Assembly (NCBI RefSeq): GCF_026410925.1
Contig: NZ_CP112972.1
Location: forward strand, 496,001 to 560,000
DNA: 64,000 bases
Direction of reading: 5' to 3'
DNA from: Halovenus salina
GTDB lineage: Archaea > Halobacteriota > Halobacteria > Halobacteriales > Haloarculaceae
Shown here: positions 34,802 to 43,025 of the stretch, piece by piece
Layout: every line of letters begins with the position of its first letter
Numbering within the stretch: position 1 is the first letter of the stretch
Translations under genes and position numbers: made by a program
Notes under the pieces: model-generated
What the model was told of the DNA's origin: nothing
Database searches by the model: none
Seen by the model: only the letters and a program-made list of their open reading frames with translations

Positions 34802-35668
34802 ATGAGTGAGGGGGAACAGAAGCTCGTCGACACAGCGGGTGACTACCTGTACGCAATAAAAGACGGTGAGCCGCTGCCGGAGGCAAACTGGCGGTCCTGT
34901 CGGGTCATCCTAACGAACGAGCGCCTTGTCCTCTCGACGAACGGGGGGAAACAGGCGATTCCCTACTCGAACATCAGGCTTCTCGACGACGATTCGGTCC
35001 TCCCAGCGGAGCACAGAGACGCGACCGCGACCCCGCTCCGCATCGGCAGCAACGTCATTCTCGTCGACGCACAGCAACTCGATTCCTTTGAGGTTGAGTT
35101 CTGCCGGGCAGCGTTACACGACGAGGTGATCCTGGCGAGACATCCGGCGAAAGTCGGGGGTGTGGTTCAAGACGAGGCAACCTGGTCGAAGTCGCGGTTC
35201 AGACTCGACGACGAGACGATTGTTCTCGGGCTCCCGGGGAACGAGACAGTCTCGTTCCCTATCGAGGATGTGGGTACAATCGACACCGCACAGCGACAGG
35301 TGATGGGGGAACAGCGAACGGTCGTCGAAGTCGAGCACACAGACGAGGACGAACGCAGCGTCGAGACACACTTCTCGGGAACTGACTGGCATACGGACTC
35401 GCTGGAGGAGGTGTTGGCTGCCGCAATCGAGAAACGAGAGAACGACCACGAACTGAGCGAGATGGAGAGCCAAGTGTTAATGGCGCTGTATTCGGGCGTC
35501 TCACCGTTCGAAATGTCTGGTTTCGTCGGCATCGATGTCGAGGAAGTTGAGGAGATTTATCAGCGGCTGCTGGAGACCGGCGCTGTCGACAAGGTTCGGG
35601 AGCGGACCGAAGTGTCGTTGAACGCCCACGGACGAAATCTCGCCAGCGAGGCAATGAATGAGCGGTGA
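34802..35668 (+). CDS. cheF1: Archaeal taxis protein CheF, paralogue 1
   Basis: 288 residues. I recognise the archaeal CheF family (formerly DUF439) from GDYLYAIKDGEPLPEANWRSCRVILTNERLVL-type opening, VVQDEATWSKSRF and VEVEHTDEDERSVETHFSG. The last 70 residues (LYSGVSPFEMSGFVGIDVEEVEEIY) look like a winged helix. CheF in Halobacterium bridges the Che signalling proteins and the archaellum. A second paralogue follows 66 nt downstream. No che or arl genes are in the window. Confidence 0.85.
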   Translation: MSEGEQKLVDTAGDYLYAIKDGEPLPEANWRSCRVILTNERLVLSTNGGKQAIPYSNIRLLDDDSVLPAEHRDATATPLRIGSNVILVDAQQLDSFEVEFCRAALHDEVILARHPAKVGGVVQDEATWSKSRFRLDDETIVLGLPGNETVSFPIEDVGTIDTAQRQVMGEQRTVVEVEHTDEDERSVETHFSGTDWHTDSLEEVLAAAIEKRENDHELSEMESQVLMALYSGVSPFEMSGFVGIDVEEVEEIYQRLLETGAVDKVRERTEVSLNAHGRNLASEAMNER

Positions 35669-35734
35669 TACTTTGATGAGGGCACAACGTATAATTGTGA
35701 TGCGACTCCTATTCTGGATAAGAGACGGCGTTCT

Positions 35735-36598
35735 ATGAGCACGTCAGAAACGAAAATCGAGGATACGCAGGGAAAGTATCTACATGCCGTTAAGAACGGC
35801 CAGGAGCTCACGGACGCCGAGTGGCAACAGTGCCGGGTGATGTTGACGAACAAGCGCATCGCAATCGTCGGCGACGAGAAAATATCGATCCCGCTTGGCG
35901 ATATCGACCAGATGGGGGAGCGCTACGATCTGAACCAGCAGGCCGCTTCGGAGACACGGTACACGACGCTCTATGTCGACGACGACGTGTTACTCGTCAC
36001 GACACCGGACCACGAGACCTTCGAGACAAACTTCTATCGGGCCTTTCTCGACGGCGCAGTCATCTACGTCAAACATCCAGCTGTTGTCGGCGGCGTCGTC
36101 CAAGGAAGTGAGTGGCAGCGGGGCCGGCTCAAGGTGACAAAAGAGAGTGTGCGGATGGTGCTCGAAGACGGCCAGAAGTTCGACATTGAGCGCGACGACA
36201 TCGGCGAGTTCGAGAGCGACGAACGAGCGGTCGCCGGCGAGCAGCGCAACGTGCTAGAGGTCGAACACACGGACGGGGAGGCCCGGAGTGTTCAGACCTA
36301 CCTCTCGGGTCGAGAACACCACATCTCCGTCCTGAAACAACTCCTCGAAGAGGGCGCAGAGCAAAACCGCGCAGACCTCGAACTCGACCCGATAGAACGC
36401 CGTGTCGTGATGGCACTGTACTCGGGCGTGTCTCCGTTCGCGATTTCGGAGTTCGTCGGCATTGACGTCGAACGCGTCGAAGAAATCTACGACAGACTCA
36501 TTGAATTCGATGTCATCGAGACTGTCCGGGAGCGCAAAGAGGTGTCACTGACGGCCCAGGGCCGCAAGGTCGCTGGCGAGGCGATGGGCGAACAGTAG
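35735..36598 (+). CDS. cheF2: Archaeal taxis protein CheF, paralogue 2
   Basis: 287 residues, clearly paralogous to the preceding gene along the whole length: GKYLHAVKNGQELTDAEWQQCRVMLTN, GGVVQGSEWQRGRLKV, EVEHTDGEARSVQTYLSG and the C-terminal LYSGVSPFAISEFVGIDVERVEEIYDRL. It has a possible own promoter (CGTATAATTG at 35689-35698). Tandem duplicates suggest two adaptors with different partners. Followed 42 nt later by a nucleotidyltransferase gene on the same strand. Confidence 0.85.
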   Translation: MSTSETKIEDTQGKYLHAVKNGQELTDAEWQQCRVMLTNKRIAIVGDEKISIPLGDIDQMGERYDLNQQAASETRYTTLYVDDDVLLVTTPDHETFETNFYRAFLDGAVIYVKHPAVVGGVVQGSEWQRGRLKVTKESVRMVLEDGQKFDIERDDIGEFESDERAVAGEQRNVLEVEHTDGEARSVQTYLSGREHHISVLKQLLEEGAEQNRADLELDPIERRVVMALYSGVSPFAISEFVGIDVERVEEIYDRLIEFDVIETVRERKEVSLTAQGRKVAGEAMGEQ

Positions 36599-36640
36599 CG
36601 GGGACACAAAGTTCATGTCCGCTGGCTGTTATGGGCCTGT

Positions 36641-37828
36641 ATGACCATTTCAACGGCGGTCGTACTGGCAGCCGGTGAAGGGACGCGACTGCGGCCGTTG
36701 ACCCACAATCGGCCGAAGCCAATGTTACCGGCGGCAAATAGACCGATTTTACAGCATGTCCTCGATGCCCTCGTCGAGGCAGGGATGGAAGAGATTGTCT
36801 TGGTGGTCGGCTATCGACAGGAACGCGTCCAGGAGTATTTCGGCTCACAGTACCGTTCGACCCCGCTTACGTACGTGACACAGGAGAAACAGCTCGGGAG
36901 CGGCCACGCGCTGCTGCAGGCCCGCTCGGCCGTCGAGGGACCACACATCGTCGTCAACGGCGACAAGCTCATCGACGGCGGGTCGGTGTCGCGTGTCGTC
37001 GACGCCTTCGACGGCGACGGGATTTCGATGGCTGTCCTCAACCGGTCGAACGCGAGTCAGTACGGTGTCGTCACCCTCGACGGAAGCCAGGTGACCGAAC
37101 TGGAAGAAAAGCCAGATACGGACGAACACAGGCTCATCAACGCGGGCGTCTATGCCTTCCCGTCACAGATGTTCGAGACGATTCAGTCGACCCCACAGCG
37201 AGACGGCGAGCTGATTCTCTCTGATGCAATCATCGAACAGATCGACAACGACAACGTCCGCGCGGTCAGAGTCGATGGTCTCTGGGCTGATGCGACCTAC
37301 CCCTGGGACCTCCTCTACGTGGCCAACGAGGTGTTCGAGCGCGGCCGCATCGGAACGACAGCACACGAGGACGGCATCTGGATTGACGAGGATGCGGTAA
37401 TCCACGAAACTGCGGTGTTACAGCCCCCGGTCGTCGTCGGTCCGGACTGTGAGGTCGGCCCGTCGGCCGTCATCGGACCGAACGTCTCGCTGGCAGAGAA
37501 CACCACCGTCGGTGCGAATGTCACACTCGAACGCGCGGTCGTCGACAGCGACAGCCGCATCGGCCACGGGTCGACAGTTGTCGACGCGGTTCTCGGTCAG
37601 GATGTCGACCTTGGGGTGAACGTGACGGTACCCGGCGGTCCTGGGGACGTACGCGTCGGCAACGAGATGTTCGAATCTCAGGAGCTGGGGGCTGTCCTCG
37701 CCGACCGGGTACAGGCGGTCGGAAACGTCGCCTTCGAGCCCGGTACGCTCGTCGGAACGGGCGCGTCAATCGGGACGGGCGCGACGGTCGGCGGTCTCAT
37801 CGGCGCACAGACGGAGGTGGTGCGATAA
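36641..37828 (+). CDS. Sugar-1-phosphate nucleotidyltransferase with left-handed beta-helix (GlmU-like 1)
   Basis: 395 residues. The N-terminal domain has VLAAGEGTRLRPLTHNRPKPMLPA, VVNGDKLI and ELEEKPDT, the NTP-transferase signature. From about 245 hexapeptide repeats (VVVGPDCEVGPSAVIGPNV, GTGASIGTGATVGG) form a left-handed beta-helix acyltransferase domain. It probably activates GlcNAc-1-P or glucose-1-P. Its TAA shares a base with the glmS ATG, so the two are coupled and an amino-sugar route is likely. A paralogue lies at 44307. Confidence 0.88.
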   Translation: MTISTAVVLAAGEGTRLRPLTHNRPKPMLPAANRPILQHVLDALVEAGMEEIVLVVGYRQERVQEYFGSQYRSTPLTYVTQEKQLGSGHALLQARSAVEGPHIVVNGDKLIDGGSVSRVVDAFDGDGISMAVLNRSNASQYGVVTLDGSQVTELEEKPDTDEHRLINAGVYAFPSQMFETIQSTPQRDGELILSDAIIEQIDNDNVRAVRVDGLWADATYPWDLLYVANEVFERGRIGTTAHEDGIWIDEDAVIHETAVLQPPVVVGPDCEVGPSAVIGPNVSLAENTTVGANVTLERAVVDSDSRIGHGSTVVDAVLGQDVDLGVNVTVPGGPGDVRVGNEMFESQELGAVLADRVQAVGNVAFEPGTLVGTGASIGTGATVGGLIGAQTEVVR

Positions 37829-39642
37829 TGTGTGGTATCATCGGCTGTATCGGTCGCGGCGACGAGACGCTCGATACGCTGGTCCACGGCCTCGAAAAGC
37901 TCGAATATCGGGGCTACGACTCGGCTGGCATCGCGCTGCTCGATGAGAGTCTTTCTACCTGCAAAACCTCGGGCAAAATCGCAGACCTCCGTGAGAAGCT
38001 GGACGGGCAAGCGCTGACCGGTGAGGTCGGTATCGGGCACACCCGCTGGAGCACACACGGGCCACCGACCGACGAGAACGCCCACCCCCACGCAGACTGT
38101 ACGGATGATGTCGCCGTCGTTCACAACGGCATCATCGAGAACTACCAGCCGATACGTGACGAGCTCGCTGCTGCGGGCCATCAGTTTACCAGCGATACCG
38201 ACACCGAGGTGGTTCCACACCTCATCGAGAGCAACCTCTCAGAGGGACTCTCGCCGGAAGCGGCCTTCAGGGAGACAATCGGTCGGCTCGAGGGAAGCTA
38301 CGCGATTGCGGCGATTATCGAGGACGCCGAGGGGCTGTTCGTCGCCCGAAACGACTCTCCCTTGGTCGTCGGCCTCGGTGAGGGAGCGAGTACCGATTCC
38401 GACCGCGGCGAGTTCTTCATCGCGAGTGACGTCCCGGCCTTCCGTGATTTCACCGGTGACGTCATCTATCTCGAAGACGGCGAGTTCGCCCGATTGGATG
38501 GTGGCCTGACGGTGACGGACAGCCAGGGCAATCGAGTCGACAAAGAGGCACACACTGTCGAGTGGGACGCCGAGGAGACTGGTAAAAGTGGCTACGACCA
38601 CTTCATGCTCAAGGAGATTCACGAACAGCCCCGCGCCCTGCGACAGTGTCTCCGGGGACGGGTCGAAGAACAGACGGCGTCGGTCGACATCGGGGACCTG
38701 GCCGATTTGAACCCGGCTGGGGTCCAGTTCGTCGCCTGTGGGACATCCTATCACGCCGCGATGTACGGCGCACAGTTGTTCCGCGACGCCGGTGTGCCAG
38801 CCCAGGCATACCTCGCAAGCGAGTACGCTACCTCTCCCCCGCCAGTCGGCAACACGCTCGTCGTCGGCATCAGCCAGAGCGGGGAAACCGCGGATACACT
38901 GGCGGCACTTCGGGAAGCGAAAAACCGGGGAGCACGAACGTTCACCCTGACGAACACCGTCGGCTCGACGATGGACCGCGAGTGTGACCACACACTCTAC
39001 ATCCGTTCCGGTCCCGAAATCGGCGTCGCGGCGACGAAGACCTTCGCCGGACAACTGACTGCGCTAAATCTGTTCTCGATGGCCACCGTCGAGCGTAGCA
39101 GTACGCGCCGCAACGTGGTTCCCGCCCTGCGGGAACTACCCGGGAACGTCCAGCAGATTCTGGATACGTCGGCGGCCGAGGACGTCGCTGACTACTACGA
39201 GGACGCACAGTCGTACTTCTTCATCGGACGGGGCCACCAGTACCCCGTCGCGCTTGAAGGCGCGCTGAAGCTCAAAGAGATTAGCTACGAACACGCGGAG
39301 GGATTTGCCGCGGGCGAGCTCAAACACGGACCGCTCGCGCTCGTCGACGAGGATACACCGGTGTTCGCCATGGCAATCGGCGACGACGAGAAAGCACGAA
39401 AGACAGTCGGGAACATCAAAGAGGTCGAGGCGCGTGACGCACCGGTCGTCGCCGTCACGGACGGACAGAGTGATGCCGAGCGATACGCAGACCACGTCCT
39501 CGAAATTCCCGAGACGCATCCACGTGCGGCGGCTGTGCTGGGCAACGTCCAGCTCCAGCTCGTGGCATATCACATTGCCGACCAGCTCGGTCGCTCAATC
39601 GATAAGCCGCGAAACCTCGCAAAAAGCGTCACCGTCGAATAG
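37828..39642 (+). CDS. glmS: Glutamine-fructose-6-phosphate aminotransferase
   Basis: 604 residues. MCGIIGCIGRG supplies Cys2 (the N-terminal nucleophile after Met removal), GHTRWSTHGPPTDENAHPH is the glutaminase domain, and two SIS domains follow with SQSGETADTLAALREAK and ELKHGPLALVDE. The C-terminus KPRNLAKSVTVE is canonical. It makes glucosamine-6-phosphate from fructose-6-phosphate and glutamine, the first step to UDP-GlcNAc for surface glycans. Coupled to the preceding nucleotidyltransferase gene. Confidence 0.96.
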   Translation: MCGIIGCIGRGDETLDTLVHGLEKLEYRGYDSAGIALLDESLSTCKTSGKIADLREKLDGQALTGEVGIGHTRWSTHGPPTDENAHPHADCTDDVAVVHNGIIENYQPIRDELAAAGHQFTSDTDTEVVPHLIESNLSEGLSPEAAFRETIGRLEGSYAIAAIIEDAEGLFVARNDSPLVVGLGEGASTDSDRGEFFIASDVPAFRDFTGDVIYLEDGEFARLDGGLTVTDSQGNRVDKEAHTVEWDAEETGKSGYDHFMLKEIHEQPRALRQCLRGRVEEQTASVDIGDLADLNPAGVQFVACGTSYHAAMYGAQLFRDAGVPAQAYLASEYATSPPPVGNTLVVGISQSGETADTLAALREAKNRGARTFTLTNTVGSTMDRECDHTLYIRSGPEIGVAATKTFAGQLTALNLFSMATVERSSTRRNVVPALRELPGNVQQILDTSAAEDVADYYEDAQSYFFIGRGHQYPVALEGALKLKEISYEHAEGFAAGELKHGPLALVDEDTPVFAMAIGDDEKARKTVGNIKEVEARDAPVVAVTDGQSDAERYADHVLEIPETHPRAAAVLGNVQLQLVAYHIADQLGRSIDKPRNLAKSVTVE

Positions 39643-39651
39643 GCCGCTGCC

Positions 39652-39945
39652 TTATTCGTCTTTCAACTTGAGATGTGCAGGCTTTACGATGAGCTTCTTC
39701 TCGGTCGAGCCGTCGGTGATTTCGACCTGGTAGGCTTCGCCCTGCTTGCCGACGACACTGCCGACTTCGCCGTTGAATCGGGGATGGAAGCGACCGTCCT
39801 GTGAGGACGGGTCGAGACTCAGGTGGACCGTATCGCCGGTCTCGAACTTCTCGACGGCCTGCTGTGGTGGGGTGGTGCCGCGTGAGCGCGCGTCGTTCTG
39901 GAGTTTGTGCCGCGTTCCCTGCTGTGGTCCGTTGGAGTTGGGCAT
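39652..39945 (-). CDS. rpl21e: 50S ribosomal protein L21e
   Basis: 97 residues starting [23 protein letters not shown], the classical L21e N-terminus. [36 protein letters not shown] and the C-terminal [11 protein letters not shown] complete the protein. Archaeal/eukaryotic-specific large-subunit protein. In other haloarchaea it is followed by rpoF, a DUF655 gene and ksgA; here its 3' side faces glmS nine bases away. A strong TTTTTTAAG box lies 27-35 nt before the ATG. Confidence 0.95.
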   Translation of the reverse strand: MPNSNGPQQGTRHKLQNDARSRGTTPPQQAVEKFETGDTVHLSLDPSSQDGRFHPRFNGEVGSVVGKQGEAYQVEITDGSTEKKLIVKPAHLKLKDE

Positions 39946-39971
39946 TCGTGAGAACCTGTAATCCTGTCGCA

Positions 39972-39980
39972 CTTAAAAAA
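39972..39980 (-). promoter_or_regulatory. TATA-like box for rpl21e
   Basis: On the minus strand TTTTTTAAG, ending 27 nt before the ATG at 39945. The run of A/T is exceptional for this GC-rich window and fits a strong ribosomal-protein promoter. Confidence 0.55.
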
Positions 39981-40002
39981 GAAGCGTTCTCCGGCCGCGC
40001 AT

Positions 40003-40248
40003 TCAAGACTCACAGTAATCGACGGTCCGGTAGAGCACGTACAGCAATCCGTTGAGGAGTCCGGTCGCCAGCAGAAGTGCGCCGAGCTGTGGGCCTAGCG
40101 TTTCGAGCGGGCTTCCCGGGCCGCCGATGTCCGCGAGGCCGTGCGTTGCGACTGTCCCGAGAACTCCCCAGACGAGCAGAATCGCGGCAATGCGTACGCC
40201 TTCTTCGACGTACTCCGTGACGGAAGCTGGTGGCTTGGTGGAGGGCAT
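40003..40248 (-). CDS. Small two-helix membrane protein, unknown
   Basis: 81 residues starting MPSTKPPASVTEYVEEGVRI, with helices at about 18-36 and 48-72 and a Gly-rich loop (LADIGGPGSPLETLG). The frame is open 27 codons upstream but that part is not protein-like. It lies upstream of rpl21e on the same strand (57-nt gap) and divergent from tRNA-Ala. I do not recognise the family. Confidence 0.65.
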   Translation of the reverse strand: MPSTKPPASVTEYVEEGVRIAAILLVWGVLGTVATHGLADIGGPGSPLETLGPQLGALLLATGLLNGLLYVLYRTVDYCES

Positions 40249-40374
40249 GCAGATATGGGATTTTTTGGGCGAGCATATCGGTCTTGTCATCCAGCAGATC
40301 GGGAGACCACGCACCACACTCGGTCGCATCCGATGGGTTTAAGCAAGCCCACCGAAAATCAGGGAGTGCACAGC

Positions 40375-40446
40375 GGGCTCGTAGATCAGTGGTAGATCAT
40401 CCCCCTGGCACGGGGAAGGCCCCGGGTTCAAATCCCGGCGAGTCCA
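40375..40446 (+). tRNA. tRNA-Ala (GGC)
   Basis: 72 nt folding as a full cloverleaf: acceptor GGGCTCG/CGAGTCC (one G-U), D-stem GATC/GATC, anticodon stem TCCCC/GGGGA with loop CTGGCAC (anticodon GGC at 40407-40409), T-stem CCGGG/CCCGG with loop TTCAAAT, discriminator A. No intron and no encoded CCA. A TTTAAG box about 32 nt upstream could be its promoter. A 12-nt fragment of its 3' end recurs at 40510-40521. Confidence 0.95.
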
Positions 40447-40485
40447 CTCGACTCACGTCGTTCGTCTCGCTTCCTCGCCGACCTT

Positions 40486-40506
40486 CGCAAACGCTCCGCG
40501 TTTGCG
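40486..40506 (+). terminator. Perfect 9-bp hairpin after tRNA-Ala
   Basis: CGCAAACGC, loop TCC, GCGTTTGCG: a perfect 9-bp stem with a 3-nt loop, 40 nt after the tRNA. No T-run follows directly, though an AT-rich stretch begins 18 bases later. It could end the tRNA transcript or be a by-product of old integration at this tRNA. Confidence 0.4.
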
Positions 40507-40509
40507 CAG

Positions 40510-40521
40510 TCCCGGCGAGTC
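40510..40521 (+). repeat. Copy of the tRNA-Ala 3' end (att-like remnant)
   Basis: TCCCGGCGAGTC repeats 12 bases of the tRNA-Ala T-stem and acceptor end (40433-40444), 77 bases downstream in direct orientation. CGAGTCCAC at about 40564-40572 is a further shorter match. Direct repeats of a tRNA 3' end downstream of that tRNA are what an excised or decayed integrated element leaves. Confidence 0.45.
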
Positions 40522-40651
40522 TATCTTAAAATAATTCTTTTATTTGCTGTGAGTATACCCTGTCGAGTCCACGCACTTTGCTAGCTATTTGATGTGAGGA
40601 AGTCCATCGCCTCTCGTCGGGTTGAAACGGCTCCAGTCCTCACCCCCCGAC

Positions 40652-41347
40652 ATGGCACAAGAATGGACGGAACAGCGCGTCCGTCAGCTGCACGACGACC
40701 TGGTGTCACTGTACGAGCCAATCGACCGAGAGGAAACACACGGCGCTGACCCCGAAGCCGAACCGGGCGCAGGTGTCCGTCAGCTCTTGACCACGATTCT
40801 CTCCCAGAACGTGGCAGACGAGAACACTCGACGGGCTTCCGAGAGCTTATTCGACACCTACGAGACCTACGCCGATATCGAGGCCGCCGACCAGGACGAA
40901 CTCGCTGAGACTATTCGCGTCGCCGGGTTGCCGGACCAGAAGTCCGCACGAATCCAGCGCTCGCTCGAGGCGATTCGCGAGGAGACCGGCGGAGCGTACT
41001 CGCTTGCCTTCCTCGACGCGATGGGGACCGACGAGGCCAAAGACTGGCTGACCGAAATCAAGGGCGTTGGTCCGAAAACAGCGAGCGTCGTGTTGAACTT
41101 TCATTTCGGGAAACCGACGATGGCCGTCGACACGCACGTCGAGCGCGTCTCGAAGCGGTTCGGACTCGTTCCAGAGAACGCCACCAATCAGCGCGCACAC
41201 GACGTACTCGGAGAGCGCGTTCCCGACGAACTGACATATCCGCTGCACGTCCTCCTGATTCGGCACGGCCGCACGTACTGTACGGCGCGGAGTCCAGACT
41301 GTGATAACCCGGTCTGTGACCAGTACTGTGGCTGCGAGAACTGCTGA
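40652..41347 (+). CDS. nth: Endonuclease III
   Basis: 231 residues starting MAQEWTEQRVRQLHDDL. Helix-hairpin-helix LTEIKGVGPKTASVV includes catalytic K142 and the HhH-GPD aspartate is D160 (MAVDTHVERV). It removes oxidised pyrimidines and nicks the abasic site. The C-terminal cysteines are C210, C217, C222 and C226, followed by C228 and C231; the C-x6-C-x4-C-x3-C spacing differs from the usual C-x6-C-x2-C-x5-C of the [4Fe-4S] cluster. Upstream in-frame start codons precede a poor region. Confidence 0.92.
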   Translation: MAQEWTEQRVRQLHDDLVSLYEPIDREETHGADPEAEPGAGVRQLLTTILSQNVADENTRRASESLFDTYETYADIEAADQDELAETIRVAGLPDQKSARIQRSLEAIREETGGAYSLAFLDAMGTDEAKDWLTEIKGVGPKTASVVLNFHFGKPTMAVDTHVERVSKRFGLVPENATNQRAHDVLGERVPDELTYPLHVLLIRHGRTYCTARSPDCDNPVCDQYCGCENC

Positions 41348-41385
41348 CGAGGAACCGTTTTGAGACAGGAGTCCAATGCGAGGGT

Positions 41386-42441
41386 ATGCGCGCAGCAATC
41401 TACGGAGGCCCAGGCGAGATTACCGTCGAAGAGGTCCCGAAACCTACCCTGGAGACACCGACGGGCGCAATCGTCCGAGTGACTCACACCGCAGTCTGTG
41501 GCTCGGACCTGTGGTTTTACCGGGGAGACAGCGACCGCGAAACGGGGTCACGAGTGGGCCACGAGCCGATGGGAATCGTCGAGGAGACTGGCGACGAGGT
41601 TACGGCCGTCGAGCCGGGCGACCGCGTGTTCGCCCCGTTCGTGATTAGCTGTGGGCGCTGTGAGTTCTGCCGTCAGGGACTGCATACTTCCTGTGCCAAC
41701 GGCGACTCGTGGGGCGGCGAGAACGGCGGCGCGCAGGGCGAGTACGTCCGCGTGCCCGAGGCAGACGGCACGCTTGTCCGCGTGCCAGACCGACACGCCG
41801 ACGACGAGGACACCCTTCGGTCGATTCTCCCGCTGACCGACGTGATGGGAACTGGCCACCATGCCGCCGTCAGTGCTGGTGTCGGACCCGGAGACACGTG
41901 TATCGTCGTCGGTGACGGCGCGGTCGGACTTTGTGGTGTCCTCGCGGCGCGGCGGCTAGGGGCACGGAAGATTGTGGCAATGGGCCACCACGAAGACCGT
42001 CTCTCGCTGGCCCGGGAGTTCGGGGCAACCGACACTGTCGGGGCCAGCGGCGAGGAGGCCATCGAGCAGGCACGCGAGCTCACAGACGGTGGTGCTGACC
42101 ACGTTCTGGAGTGTGTCGGCGCCGCATCGGCGATGGAGACTGCAATCGAACTCTGTCGACCCGGCGGTACCGTGGGCTACGTCGGTGTCCCCCACGGCGT
42201 CGACGACGCCGGACTCGACGTGTTCTCGCTGTTCAGCGACAATATCACGCTCCGTGGCGGCGTCGCACCGGTCCGTGCATACGCCGAGGAGTTGCTCGCA
42301 GACGTGCTGGGTGGCACACTCGACCCTGGGCCGATATTCACGAAGACGGTCGACCTCGACGACGTGCCCGAAGGGTATCGGGCGATGGACGAGCGTGACG
42401 CAATCAAGGTACTCGTCAGAGTCGATAGCCACTCGGAGTAG
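41386..42441 (+). CDS. Zinc-dependent alcohol dehydrogenase (MDR family)
   Basis: 351 residues. Catalytic zinc ligands C38, H59 and E60 (AVCGSDLWF, GHEPMG), a structural zinc lobe with C89, C92, C95 and C103 (CGRCEFCRQGLHTSC), and a Rossmann motif GDGAVGLCG near 175 that binds NAD(P). It oxidises an alcohol or sugar alcohol; substrate unknown. It starts 38 nt after nth, with its own AT-poor spacer, and is the last gene before the AT-rich islet by tRNA-Lys. Confidence 0.9.
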   Translation: MRAAIYGGPGEITVEEVPKPTLETPTGAIVRVTHTAVCGSDLWFYRGDSDRETGSRVGHEPMGIVEETGDEVTAVEPGDRVFAPFVISCGRCEFCRQGLHTSCANGDSWGGENGGAQGEYVRVPEADGTLVRVPDRHADDEDTLRSILPLTDVMGTGHHAAVSAGVGPGDTCIVVGDGAVGLCGVLAARRLGARKIVAMGHHEDRLSLAREFGATDTVGASGEEAIEQARELTDGGADHVLECVGAASAMETAIELCRPGGTVGYVGVPHGVDDAGLDVFSLFSDNITLRGGVAPVRAYAEELLADVLGGTLDPGPIFTKTVDLDDVPEGYRAMDERDAIKVLVRVDSHSE

Positions 42442-42628
42442 GTCGGTCCACACCTCTGAGTGAGTGGACTTTCTGTCAGTAAGTTGCCATCCATCACTCT
42501 ATGAATAAGAAAGCAATTCAAATACCTGATAGAACGACCATGCAAAATGGCGCGCGCGTCTCTCCCAGCAGTAGGTAATCACCGAATCCGAGTTACCGTT
42601 CATTATTTCGTACTCAGCAAGTCAGGAG
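42442..42628. other. Low-GC spacer, no gene seen
   Basis: About 190 bp between the dehydrogenase and the 55-residue gene, visibly richer in A/T (CAATTCAAATACC, CATTATTTCG) than the rest of the window. I see no ORF, RNA or repeat in it. It is the start of the islet that runs to tRNA-Lys. Confidence 0.5.
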
Positions 42629-42796
42629 TCACGAATAGGTGCTAAAGAGGATTGCCCCAGTGAGGATGAGCAGAATTCCAAACGCAATCGGTGGCACAAT
42701 CACAAAGAGAAACAATAACCCAGCCATCATGAGTCCGATACCGATAACGATAGGACCCGTTCGCCCTTTGAATAATCTTGCAGAGTCTCTTGTCAT
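42629..42796 (-). CDS. 55-residue two-helix membrane protein in AT-rich islet
   Basis: MTRDSARLFKGRTGPIVIG opens a protein with two helices (about 16-33 and 35-53) and a VVPP-like turn between them. A basic N-terminus suggests cytosolic ends. Third-position GC is lower than in its neighbours, and the region just upstream is very AT-rich, including a likely promoter around 42812-42835. The islet and its position by tRNA-Lys suggest acquisition by transfer. Function unknown. Confidence 0.55.
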   Translation of the reverse strand: MTRDSARLFKGRTGPIVIGIGLMMAGLLFLFVIVPPIAFGILLILTGAILFSTYS

Positions 42797-43025
42797 ATAA
42801 AAATAGAATACCAAAAATACAATAAAGGTACGGGTTCTTTTCCTGTAATACTTAAATCAATATAATGGCTGCCGTATGCGTATTCACGATACCGTGCAGA
42901 GTCATTTAGAAAAGCAAAGACCTGGTTGGTGAGCCGGCGATTCGACACTCGGCAGCCCACGCTTGGCACATCAGTAGGCTGGCCTCTTAATTCGTTTAAT
43001 GCACACCTGCGGTTTGCAGGAAAAG
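42797..43025. other. AT-rich spacer, no gene seen
   Basis: Strongly AT-rich near 42797-42860 (AAATACAATAAAG, TACTTAAATCAATATAATGG) and then a return to mixed composition. I see no coding frame or RNA. Two TATA-like boxes lie here; at least one could drive the 55-residue gene. Confidence 0.45.

Noticed and set aside
37675..37830. Possible frameshift between the nucleotidyltransferase and glmS
   Set aside because: The TAA and ATG share one base (TAATG), a normal coupled junction, and each protein is complete.
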